A DNA stretch of 15,130 nucleotides from Scatomonas sp963661545 (lineage in GTDB: Bacteria; Bacillota; Clostridia; Lachnospirales; Lachnospiraceae): NCBI GenBank assembly GCA_963661545.1, contig CAVLCU010000060.1, positions 1-15,130 on the forward strand, read 5' to 3'. Numbering within the stretch: the stretch's first letter is position 1; every line of letters begins with the position of its first letter. The notes below the pieces were generated by a model. That model saw only the letters and a list, made by a program, of their open reading frames with translations. It ran no database searches and was not told the origin of the DNA. A program made the translations under genes and the position numbers. This document shows, piece by piece, positions 1 to 6,562 of the stretch.

Positions 1-327
1 GATATGCTCCCTGGCCTGGGTCAGCACCTGAACGGTGACATCATCCGGAATCAGATTGCGCTCGATCAACTCCCGAAGGAACTCATATTCTGTTTCGGAT
101 GCCGCCGGAAAGCCTACCTCAATCTCCTTAAAGCCGATCTCCACCAAGAGCTTAAAGAAATCCAGCTTCTGTTCCAGGCTCATGGGAATTACCAAGGCCT
201 GATTCCCATCCCTCAGATCCACGCTGCACCAGATGGGGGCTTGATCCACATATTCCTTCTGCACCCAATCGGTATTACCCGCTGGCGGCATGTAATACTG
301 TCTGGTATACTTCCTGTAATTCATCAT
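1..327 (-). CDS. leuA: 2-isopropylmalate synthase, N-terminal part (cut by window edge)
   Basis: First committed enzyme of leucine synthesis: it condenses 2-oxoisovalerate with acetyl-CoA in the cytoplasm. Only about 109 N-terminal residues are in the window. They contain the HMGL-like TIM-barrel opening WCSVDLRDGNQAL, with the catalytic Arg-Asp pair, and then EIGFKEIEVGFPAASETEYE, as in the longer LeuA type known from actinobacteria and many Clostridia. The ORF begins with two successive ATG codons (327 and 324); I take the first. A GGGAGG ribosome binding site lies about 9 bases upstream. The gene follows a leucine T-box leader, which independently supports a leucine pathway role. The long-type assignment is inferred from the N-terminal sequence alone, because the rest of the protein is outside the window. 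Confidence 0.93.
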   Translation of the reverse strand, partial: MMNYRKYTRQYYMPPAGNTDWVQKEYVDQAPIWCSVDLRDGNQALVIPMSLEQKLDFFKLLVEIGFKEIEVGFPAASETEYEFLRELIERNLIPDDVTVQVLTQAREHI

Positions 328-447
328 AATGCTATTTCCTCCCTGTTTTTTATTTGCATGTGTGCCGAGTCAGGTAAAAATGGTTCTATGAAAGCCAGCT
401 GCTCCGCACTGACGTGCTCCCTCAGCCCGGCTGCTTGTCGGGGCTTT

Positions 448-495
448 CAAAATAAAATGCCCTCCGTCTCTGAGGATGAATCAGAGACGAAGGAC
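448..495 (-). terminator. T-box-controlled intrinsic terminator of leuA leader
   Basis: On the minus strand, a 15-bp stem (arms at 481-495 and 459-473) closes a 7-base loop with every position paired, counting G-U pairs. It is followed by ATTTTATTTTG. The 5' arm contains CGTCTCT (483-489), which is also the 3' strand of the antiterminator. The two structures therefore exclude each other, as in other T-box attenuators. Confidence 0.93.
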
Positions 496-871
496 ATAGC
501 TATCTGTTCCTACGCGGTACCACTCTTCTTTTGCGGATGCTTCCGCACACTCAGCGGATACGGATCCTGGGAATCCTGCCATTCTGTCTTAGAAGGTTTC
601 TAAAGACCAGACATGGAACCTGGAATCTTATATCCTCTCCCCTCTAACGGTGGGAATCCGTCTGCATCTACTATTCTTCCGGGAATCTCTTCGAGAATCG
701 TTTCTGAACCATCTCTTCTCTAAGAATTCCGTCTGACGTCTGACTCTTCCCGGGGAATTTCGGACAGCTGCTCCGAGGGCAGTTCCACCTGTTCCTTCTG
801 CCCTTTTTCACCTGCCAAGGGCTCTCTGGATTCCGGAAACAAATGTACTCATCCTCTTCAACGCTTTTGAC
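448..871 (-). promoter_or_regulatory. T-box riboswitch, leucine type (CUG specifier)
   Basis: This element senses uncharged tRNA-Leu and lets transcription continue into leuA. On the minus strand, stem I has an upper helix pairing CATTTGTTTCC with GGAACAGGTG and a lower helix pairing GAGG with CCTC. Between them the specifier loop has ATGAGTA on one side and GAA-CTG-C on the other, so the specifier is CUG (780-782), a leucine codon. The AGAGAG and GGCAGGTGAAA elements of distal stem I are present. The stem II region has the ACGG...CCGTTA pattern. Stem III is a perfect hairpin, TGCGGA/TCCGCA (532-547). The T-box AGAGTGGTACCGCG is at 513-526. Its UGGU bulge suits a tRNA with discriminator base A, as in tRNA-Leu. 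Flanking AGAG and GCG pair with CGTCTCT to form the antiterminator. The region from the end of stem I to the T-box is about 240 bases, longer than usual. A further 120 bases with possible structure separate the terminator from leuA. Confidence 0.95.
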
Positions 872-877
872 CCTCTT

Positions 878-906
878 ACCATATCATCTCGATGGGGAAT
901 TGTCAA
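878..906 (-). promoter_or_regulatory. Promoter of the T-box-leuA transcript
   Basis: A TTGACA box (901-906), a 17-bp spacer and TATGGT (878-883) on the minus strand form a near-consensus vegetative promoter. It lies downstream of leuS and just upstream of T-box stem I, so leuA has its own start. Transcription should begin near 871. Confidence 0.88.
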
Positions 907-911
907 GCATG

Positions 912-927
912 GCTTTGGTGCCAAAGC
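912..927. repeat. Perfect 7-bp inverted repeat just upstream of the leuA -35 box
   Basis: GCTTTGG and CCAAAGC are separated by two bases. The repeat lies 5 bp upstream of the -35 box and 61 bp past the leuS stop. No T-run follows on either strand, so a terminator is unlikely. It could be an operator or a weak RNA hairpin at the end of the leuS message. Confidence 0.5.
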
Positions 928-988
928 ACAGATATCGACGGCTCCAGACCAATTATGCTGCCAATGCTGTACCAGCCGCCATGGACCT

Positions 989-3403
989 TTACTTTTGCAC
1001 AATGTTGACAATCTTGGCCGGAACATAGATTTCCTTTACGATGGTTCCGGTCAGGCGGTCTGCAATGGCCTCTTTCCCCTTGGCGATGGCCTCTTCCTTG
1101 CTGATGTCTCTGGCTACGGTAATGACAGCTCTTGTCTTGCCGTTGATCTGAACCGGGATCTCCACCTGGTCGTCTATCATAGCCTTCTCATCATGCTCCG
1201 GCCATTTCTCGTGGAAGATCGTCTCTGTATGGCCATATTGCTGCCAGATTTCCTCTGCCACATGGGGCACAAAGGGTGCCAGCAGCAGGGTAAAGGCTTC
1301 GATGGTCTCCCGGTCGATCCCCCCGGTCTTCTTGGCCAGTTCAATCAGCTTGTTATTGTATTCCATGAAGGCGGAAATAACCGTATTCAGGCTGAAGCTT
1401 TCCAGTCTTTGGGTCACATCGTGGATCAGGCGGTGGCGCAGCTTCACCATCTCCGGGGTGGCCTCCACGGCGGCCTCCTTGCTGTCCAAAGCCAGATTCC
1501 AGAACCGGCGGATAAAGCGGTTGACTCCATCGATTCCTCTGTCATCCCATTCGGCATCCAGCTCCGGCGGTCCTACAAACAGCTCGTACATACGCAGGGA
1601 ATCACAGCCGTAATCCCTCACCAGCTCATCCGGAGAAACCACATTTCCCTTGGACTTGCTCATCTTGATGCCATTCTTGCCGGTGATCATCCCCTGGTTA
1701 AAGAGCTTCTGGAAGGGCTCGTCAAAATCAATGACACCGATATCATGCAGGAACTTGGTATAGAATCTGGAATAAAGCAAATGCAGCACCGCATGCTCCA
1801 CCCCGCCAATATACATATCCACCGGCAGGTACTTGTCTGCCTTATCCCGAGATACCAGCTCCTGATCATTCTTGCTGTCTACATAACGCAGGAAATACCA
1901 GGAGGAACCGGCCCACTGGGGCATGGTATTGGTTTCCCGCCTGGCAGCTGCACCGCAGACCGGGCACTTACAATTGACCCATTCCTCAATCGCAGCCAGG
2001 GGGGACTCCCCGGTACCGGTGGGCTGATAGCTCTCCACCTCCGGCAGGCGAAGGGGCAGGTCTTCCTCCGGAACCGGCACATTGCCGCAATGGGGGCAAT
2101 GAATGATGGGAATGGGCTCCCCCCAATAACGCTGGCGGGAAAATACCCAATCTCGCAGCTTATAATTCACTGTCTTCTTGCCCAGGCCTCTGGCCTCGAT
2201 CATCAGGGGGGCTTCCTTCTTCAGGACAGAGGATTCCATCCCATTCCATTCCCCGGAATTGATCATGGTTCCCGACGCCTCCGTATAGGCCTGGGTCATA
2301 TTCTCTATCTCTTTCCCGTCCTTGGCGATGACCTGGACGATGGGAAGACCAAACTTCTTGGCAAATTCAAAATCCCGGTCGTCATGAGCCGGCACACACA
2401 TGATAGCGCCGGTACCGTAATCTGCCAGCACATAATCCGACAGCCAGATGGGTACCTTCTCCTGATTCAGTGGATTGATGGCATAGCTTCCGGTGAAGAC
2501 ACCGGTTTTCTCCTTAGCCTGCATACGGTCTACATTGGACTTCATGGAAGCATCGTAAATGTACTGGTCTACCGCCTCCTGCTTGTCCGGAGCAGCCAGC
2601 TCTTTGGCCAGGCTATGCTCAGGAGACAGAACCATAAAGGTGGCTCCGTAGAGAGTATCCGGCCTGGTGGTATAAACCTTGATCTTTTCCTCCCTGCCCT
2701 CGATGGCAAAATCCACCTCTGCCCCGTAGGACTTGCCGATCCAGTCCGTCTGCATCTTCTTGACCTTGTCCGGCCAATCCAGCTTGTCCAGATCATTCAG
2801 GAGACGATCTGCATAGTTGGTAATCCGCAGCATCCATTGCCGCAGATTCTTCTTGGTTACCTCAGCGCCGCAACGCTCGCAGCGGCCATTGACCACCTCT
2901 TCGTTGGCCAGTCCGGTCTTGCAGGAGGGACACCAATTGATGGGAAACTCCTTCTCATAGGCCAGCCCCTTCTTGAACATCTGCACGAAAATCCACTGCG
3001 TCCATTTATAAAAGGCGGGATCTGTGGTATTGACCTCCATATCCCAGTCATAGATTGCCGCGATATCGTTGATCTGACGCTTGATATTGGCTACATTCTC
3101 CGCTGTGGACTTAGCCGGATGTACCCCCATCTTGATGGCATAATTCTCCGCCGGCAGACCAAAGGCATCCCAACCCATGGGATGGATAACATAATAGCCC
3201 TGCATCAGCTTATAACGGCTCCATACATCGGAGATGACATAACCCCGCCAATGCCCTACATGAAGGCCATTGCCGGAGGGATAAGGGAACATATCCAGAC
3301 AATAATACTTGGGTCTGCTCCCATCGTTGACATTAATCGGTTTCTTCTCCCAGTTCTCACGCCACTTTTTTTCAATCGCTTTGTGATTAAACGGTACTGA
3401 CAT
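989..3403 (-). CDS. leuS: Leucyl-tRNA synthetase
   Basis: A cytoplasmic class I synthetase that charges tRNA-Leu. At 804 residues it is full length for bacterial LeuS. The HIGH motif is HVGH (48-51) in PYPSGNGLHVGHWRGY; the KMSKS motif is at 580-584. The inserted CP1 editing domain has TTRPDTLYGATFM (245-257) and GTGAIMCVPAHDDRDF (330-345). A cysteine cluster CPSC...CERC (158-178) fits the ZN-1 module, and a second set lies around 436-483. The C-terminal domain, with VQINGKTRAVITV, reaches the end. The ATG at 3403 follows GGAGGAGG at about 8 bases. The gene has its own strong promoter and no T-box of its own. Its tRNA substrate is the signal read by the leader of the next gene, leuA. A long open frame on the opposite strand is a shadow. 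Confidence 0.99.
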   Translation of the reverse strand: MSVPFNHKAIEKKWRENWEKKPINVNDGSRPKYYCLDMFPYPSGNGLHVGHWRGYVISDVWSRYKLMQGYYVIHPMGWDAFGLPAENYAIKMGVHPAKSTAENVANIKRQINDIAAIYDWDMEVNTTDPAFYKWTQWIFVQMFKKGLAYEKEFPINWCPSCKTGLANEEVVNGRCERCGAEVTKKNLRQWMLRITNYADRLLNDLDKLDWPDKVKKMQTDWIGKSYGAEVDFAIEGREEKIKVYTTRPDTLYGATFMVLSPEHSLAKELAAPDKQEAVDQYIYDASMKSNVDRMQAKEKTGVFTGSYAINPLNQEKVPIWLSDYVLADYGTGAIMCVPAHDDRDFEFAKKFGLPIVQVIAKDGKEIENMTQAYTEASGTMINSGEWNGMESSVLKKEAPLMIEARGLGKKTVNYKLRDWVFSRQRYWGEPIPIIHCPHCGNVPVPEEDLPLRLPEVESYQPTGTGESPLAAIEEWVNCKCPVCGAAARRETNTMPQWAGSSWYFLRYVDSKNDQELVSRDKADKYLPVDMYIGGVEHAVLHLLYSRFYTKFLHDIGVIDFDEPFQKLFNQGMITGKNGIKMSKSKGNVVSPDELVRDYGCDSLRMYELFVGPPELDAEWDDRGIDGVNRFIRRFWNLALDSKEAAVEATPEMVKLRHRLIHDVTQRLESFSLNTVISAFMEYNNKLIELAKKTGGIDRETIEAFTLLLAPFVPHVAEEIWQQYGHTETIFHEKWPEHDEKAMIDDQVEIPVQINGKTRAVITVARDISKEEAIAKGKEAIADRLTGTIVKEIYVPAKIVNIVQK

Positions 3404-3469
3404 CTTTACTTCCTCCTCCGGGTTGCTCTTTCAAAAGCCTGCAAAATCAGGCATAATCTCACAGAAAAC

Positions 3470-3498
3470 ATTATATTTTCAGCCTCTTGAAATGTCAA
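3470..3498 (-). promoter_or_regulatory. Consensus promoter of leuS
   Basis: The minus strand carries a perfect TTGACA (3493-3498), a 17-bp spacer and a perfect TATAAT (3470-3475). The predicted start near 3463 gives a leader of about 60 bases. The -35 box lies only 36 bp past the stop of the HIRAN gene, and I see no convincing terminator between them, so read-through from upstream is possible. Confidence 0.93.
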
Positions 3499-3534
3499 GG
3501 AAAAAGTCCCCCCTCCCAACTTCAGGGAAAAGGC

Positions 3535-3960
3535 TCAATCGACCATATACACATCGATGTAGATTTCTATCCATCTCTCCTCCGGATCCAGATTCTCCCC
3601 CACATCCCCTTCCCTGACAATCCCATACAGAAGCTTTCCGGCATCCATGAGATGATACAAAACCTCATTCTTGATTCGCGGAATATAGCCAAGCTTCTGA
3701 TGATGGGCATTCTTCACAAGAATGGCTCTGGGATCCACCGGATTATCCGGCTCCAGCACCAGCCTTACCCGATCTCCTACCTGCAGGCCTGCAGCCAGAG
3801 CATGAATGCCTTCCGCATGCATGGCGCCATTGATCATCGTACGCATCAATAAAATGTCCCTGGTAAAAGGCCTGGGAACCTCCATACCCTTTTGCTCCAG
3901 AACACGCAGGGTCATAAGATCCCCGGAAACATGAGACAACTCATCCTTCTTATTCTCCAC
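3535..3960 (-). CDS. Stand-alone HIRAN-domain protein
   Basis: HIRAN domains occur in HLTF/Rad5-type helicases, where they bind 3' DNA ends, and as single-domain bacterial proteins of mostly unknown role. This 141-residue protein has the HIRAN pattern in its C-terminal two thirds: GLQVGDRVRLVLEPDNPVDP, then AILV, then KLGYIPRIKNEVLYHLMDAG. No nuclease or helicase domain is attached. I choose the GTG at 3960 because GGAGGG lies 7 bases upstream. An in-frame ATG at 4035 abuts the upstream stop but has only a poor ribosome binding site, and the extra residues are Arg/Ala/Gly-rich and look non-coding. The gene follows the J-domain gene by 75 bp and is probably co-transcribed with it. DNA binding is inferred from the family only. 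Confidence 0.85.
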   Translation of the reverse strand: MENKKDELSHVSGDLMTLRVLEQKGMEVPRPFTRDILLMRTMINGAMHAEGIHALAAGLQVGDRVRLVLEPDNPVDPRAILVKNAHHQKLGYIPRIKNEVLYHLMDAGKLLYGIVREGDVGENLDPEERWIEIYIDVYMVD

Positions 3961-4035
3961 TGTTTTCCCTCCAACAAGCCTCCTTGCTGCCCGCCCTTGT
4001 GCCCCCCAAGAAGGAAGACCGGGAGCTGTCCTCAT

Positions 4036-4953
4036 TCAGGTCCCGCTTTGGTTCTTTCTGCGCAATTCTTCTATTTCCTGGTATACTCCCTCCAGGATCG
4101 CCGTAAGACGTTTGATCTCTTTTTCAGATTGGTGAATCCGTTGGGACAATGCTTCCTGTAGGATTCTCAGCTCCTTTGGATGATCCAGCAGATCCTTCTG
4201 GTTGTAGGGAAATTCTGACCTGATCTTCCCTATCTCAGCCCGAAGAGAGCTAAGGCGGGCCGCCAGCCTTTCCTTCAGGAGGAGAAGCTCCTCATAGGTG
4301 CATTCCCTATCTGTTTCTGCCGCATCCGCATGTTCGAAAATCTCTTGGCAGATGTCCTGCAGAGTTCCTATATCCCCTTTTTCATAGGCTTCCGTCGCCT
4401 TTCGGAACAAGTCCTTCTCCCGCTCCGTTGCATTCGGATTGACATCCGGATGAAGCTTTTTGATAATCTTTCGATACAAGTCTCTGGCGGTAGGCTGTTC
4501 TGGGGGTCTGTCCTGATGTTCCGGGCTTTGGGAATCTTTCTGGCTGTAACTTTCCTGCCACCTTTGCTCGTATGCCCGGCGCTGGTATTCCCGTTCCTCC
4601 TGCTGTCTTTTGGCTTCCTCTGCCTCCTCAAACTGCCGGTTTATTTTTTCATGAAAATCCTGATACTCCTGGTGGATCTGTTCCTCTACCGCCTCCCAGA
4701 TGACAGTCTTCTCCCTGTTCAGCGCAGCCTGGGCAATCTCTATCCTCCGCTTGATTTCCAGAATCATAATTTCCAGAGAATGGATGCGGTTCTGGTAATC
4801 ACCAATCTCCCTGGCATACCTGGCCGCCAGCTCCGGGCAAACATAATAGACCAGCTCATCCCTTTCCTGGGTCAATGCTGCCACAAGGGCCTGCAGCCTT
4901 TGAATTTCTTCTTTGATCTGATGATATGCATCTGATAACACAATCTCTTCCAT
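4036..4953 (-). CDS. J-domain protein with flanking coiled coils
   Basis: The 305-residue protein carries a J-domain-like segment near its middle, TARDLYRKIIKKLHPDVNPN, with the HPD motif at 168-170 and the following helix FRKATEAYEKGD. J domains stimulate the ATPase of DnaK-type chaperones. There is no Gly/Phe region, zinc finger or substrate-binding domain, so it is not DnaJ itself. Residues 1-130 and 217-300 are heptad-like and charged (runs such as EEAKRQQEEREYQRR), predicting long coiled coils on both sides; a Gln/Pro/Ser-rich linker lies before the J domain. I start at the ATG at 4953 (MEEIVLSD), with AGG upstream. An ATG at 4971 is possible, and the open frame runs back to 5082, but those residues overlap the promoter and look non-coding. 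It is followed by the HIRAN gene. The client is unknown. Confidence 0.85.
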   Translation of the reverse strand: MEEIVLSDAYHQIKEEIQRLQALVAALTQERDELVYYVCPELAARYAREIGDYQNRIHSLEIMILEIKRRIEIAQAALNREKTVIWEAVEEQIHQEYQDFHEKINRQFEEAEEAKRQQEEREYQRRAYEQRWQESYSQKDSQSPEHQDRPPEQPTARDLYRKIIKKLHPDVNPNATEREKDLFRKATEAYEKGDIGTLQDICQEIFEHADAAETDRECTYEELLLLKERLAARLSSLRAEIGKIRSEFPYNQKDLLDHPKELRILQEALSQRIHQSEKEIKRLTAILEGVYQEIEELRRKNQSGT

Positions 4954-5013
4954 GGAAAAACCTGCTTTCATCCGTGGTGGAGACGGCCTCAGCCGCCATG
5001 AACCTTTGCTTTC

Positions 5014-5042
5014 AGCATACCATATCCCCCCACACAAATCAA
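5014..5042 (-). promoter_or_regulatory. Candidate promoter of the J-domain/HIRAN unit
   Basis: Minus strand: TTGATT (5037-5042), a 17-bp spacer and TATGCT (5014-5019), four of six matches in each box. It lies about 60 bp upstream of the chosen start and next to a divergent promoter. Confidence 0.55.
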
Positions 5043-5046
5043 ATAG

Positions 5047-5075
5047 GTGACAGTTCTTTGATTCCGGTGTAAGAT
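5047..5075 (+). promoter_or_regulatory. Promoter of the DUF3786 gene
   Basis: GTGACA (5047-5052), a 17-bp spacer and TAAGAT (5070-5075), five of six matches in each box. It is correctly placed before a GGAGG ribosome binding site (5091-5095) and an ATG at 5102. Confidence 0.75.
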
Positions 5076-5101
5076 AAGGCATAGAAAAAAGGAGGTTCCC
5101 T

Positions 5102-5716
5102 ATGTGTGGAAATCATGATGTAATGGCTGAGGAAGCCAGAGAGAAGCTGCTTACCCTTGATCAGGAGGATCTGATCCGTAAATATCATCTGGAGGCAGAT
5201 GACAAGAATCTATATCTGCGGGTTTTTCACAAGCCCTATCAGATTGACCGGCAAACAGGTCATATCCGGGGCAGAGACTGCGCTGTCCCTGCCCCCCACA
5301 ATATTGCTATGGCAATCTATGATATGCTGTGCTACTCGGAGGATCGAAAGGAACTTCCTCCCTTATCCGGCAGCTGGGTCACTCTTTCTCAGCTGGGAGG
5401 CCTGGTCGGCGCCGGACATGCAAAGAAGCTTCATGCGCCTGAGGCACTCAAGCCCTTTTATGACAAGGTTCCGGAGCTGAATCAGATTTGCCGGGATTTG
5501 GGAGGGGAAGAACAAAGGGGCGGCGATGTCAGCTACCGGATTCCTGTCTTTGACTTCTTCCCCCTATGGTTCCAATATTGGGATGCCGACGATGAATTCC
5601 CTGCCAATATCCAATTTTTGTGGGATAAGAATTCTCTGTATTACCTGCACTTTGAGATTCTTTATCATCTCACCCTATATCTGGAAGACTACCTTGCGGA
5701 TGCGGTAAAGGGCTGA
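5102..5716 (+). CDS. DUF3786 family protein
   Basis: I recognise the 204-residue protein as a member of the DUF3786 family, found in anaerobic bacteria and without an established function. Visible family features are LRVFHKPYQID near residue 40, a GSWVTLSQLGG segment, and the C-terminal FDFFPLWFQYWDADDEFPA followed by FLWDKNSLYYLHFEILYHL. There is no signal peptide or membrane segment, so it is probably cytoplasmic. The ATG has a GGAGG six bases upstream. It is transcribed alone from a good promoter, divergent from the J-domain gene, and ends in a terminator overlapping its stop codon. Its neighbours give no clear functional hint. Confidence 0.82.
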   Translation: MCGNHDVMAEEAREKLLTLDQEDLIRKYHLEADDKNLYLRVFHKPYQIDRQTGHIRGRDCAVPAPHNIAMAIYDMLCYSEDRKELPPLSGSWVTLSQLGGLVGAGHAKKLHAPEALKPFYDKVPELNQICRDLGGEEQRGGDVSYRIPVFDFFPLWFQYWDADDEFPANIQFLWDKNSLYYLHFEILYHLTLYLEDYLADAVKG

Positions 5717-5733
5717 TTCACTGGCCCTTTTTC
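5707..5733 (+). terminator. Intrinsic terminator after the DUF3786 gene
   Basis: AAAGGGC (5707-5713) pairs with GCCCTTT (5724-5730) around a 10-base loop, and TT extends the T-tract. The 5' arm includes the stop codon region. It lies directly before the end of the convergent flavoprotein gene and may work weakly in both directions. Confidence 0.8.
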
Positions 5734-6363
5734 CTACCGGATAAAGCTGGTTACCTGGGCTGCTTCCTTCTCCGGCAAGCCATATTTCTCCTTGCCCAGG
5801 GCAATGCTCCTCATCAGGAAGGTCATATTTCTGGCCAGGGTGCGCATGATCTGCTTGCCCTCGGCATCCTCCTCCGCCTGTCCAGGCGTGCTGCCGTGAA
5901 TGCTGTTCCAATATTGGCTGGAGGCTATAGGCATGCCTGATATGGTGAAATATTTGTTCAATTCATCAAAGGTAGCAGAGCATCCGCCTCGCCGGGCACA
6001 AGCCACGCTGGCCCCCACCTTCATCGTCTTGTCAAAACCTGTGCTGAAAAAAAGCCGGTCCAGACAGGCGATCAAGGTGGCATTGGCGGAAGCATAATAG
6101 ACCGGAGAGGCTACTACCAGGCCATCCGCCTCCTTGAATTTCTCGGCAATAGCATTTACCGGATCCTGGTCAAAGACGCATTTTCCCCCTTTTTCTCCCC
6201 GGCAGGAAAAGCAGGAGATACAGCCCCGGATGGCCTCCTTGCCAAGGGAGACAATCTCACAGGCAATCCCCTCTTTGTCAAAAATCTCCTTCATCTCTCG
6301 AAGGGCAACCCCTGTATTGCCCTGGTCTCCATGGGGACTTCCGTTAAGCATTAATACCTTCAT
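5734..6363 (-). CDS. Iron-sulfur flavoprotein, NADPH-dependent FMN reductase family
   Basis: This 209-residue protein has a flavodoxin-like fold. The N-terminal MKVLMLNGSPHGDQGNTG holds the phosphate loop that binds FMN. SPVYYASANATL (86-97) is the second FMN-contacting loop. The cysteines C48, C51, C54 and C62 form CX2CX2CX7C, the compact motif that carries a 4Fe-4S cluster in archaeal and clostridial Isf proteins. Such proteins act as electron carriers or as reductases of quinones and small oxidants; the partner here is not evident. The ATG at 6363 has AGGAGGA six bases upstream; a longer open frame to 6405 lacks a better start. A small 5-bp hairpin (6377-6392) lies just before the ribosome binding site. 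The gene is monocistronic. Confidence 0.92.
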   Translation of the reverse strand: MKVLMLNGSPHGDQGNTGVALREMKEIFDKEGIACEIVSLGKEAIRGCISCFSCRGEKGGKCVFDQDPVNAIAEKFKEADGLVVASPVYYASANATLIACLDRLFFSTGFDKTMKVGASVACARRGGCSATFDELNKYFTISGMPIASSQYWNSIHGSTPGQAEEDAEGKQIMRTLARNMTFLMRSIALGKEKYGLPEKEAAQVTSFIR

Positions 6364-6425
6364 AGTATCCTCCTTTGACTGTCTGAGCAGTCGCCTTTTG
6401 AACAAAAAAACGATCCTACCCCCTC

Positions 6426-6454
6426 ATTATAAGCCAGGAAACCCATTCGAACAA
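6426..6454 (-). promoter_or_regulatory. Promoter of the iron-sulfur flavoprotein gene
   Basis: Minus strand: TTGTTC (6449-6454), a 17-bp spacer and a perfect TATAAT (6426-6431). The predicted leader is about 55 bases. Confidence 0.8.
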
Positions 6455-6472
6455 GGCGGTTCAACCTCATTC

Positions 6473-6500
6473 TTGCATTTTCCCTGAATTTTGCTATAAT
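6473..6500 (+). promoter_or_regulatory. Promoter of the DUF4317 gene (extended -10)
   Basis: TGCTATAAT (6492-6500) is an extended -10 element with a perfect TATAAT at 6495-6500. A weak -35, TTGCAT (6473-6478), lies 16 bp upstream. Transcription should start near 6507, next to an inverted repeat. Confidence 0.78.
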
Positions 6501-6510
6501 ACCTGATACC

Positions 6511-6531
6511 AAGCACAGGTTTGTGCTTTTT
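6511..6531 (+). repeat. Inverted repeat with T-run in the DUF4317 leader
   Basis: AAGCACA (6511-6517) and TGTGCTT (6522-6528) are separated by four bases and followed by TTT, giving five Ts in a row with the end of the arm. As RNA it resembles a small intrinsic terminator. As DNA it is an 18-bp palindrome sitting on the predicted start of transcription. Confidence 0.7.
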
Positions 6532-6562
6532 GACACAGAAAGCATTGTGGGAGGACATCAAT

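Noticed and set aside
4..603. Plus-strand open frame of 199 codons across leuA start and T-box
   Set aside because: It overlaps leuA and a structured leader on the opposite strand and has no recognisable protein features.
995..3400. Open frame of 801 codons on the plus strand opposite leuS
   Set aside because: It mirrors leuS, a full-length enzyme with all motifs. Its translation is rich in His, Leu, Ile and Gly without family features, and it has no ribosome binding site; long antisense frames arise from the codon bias of the real gene.
3499..3534. Possible terminator between the HIRAN gene and leuS
   Set aside because: Only a 4-bp stem (TCCC/GGGA) is available, followed by a G-run before the Ts; too weak to call.
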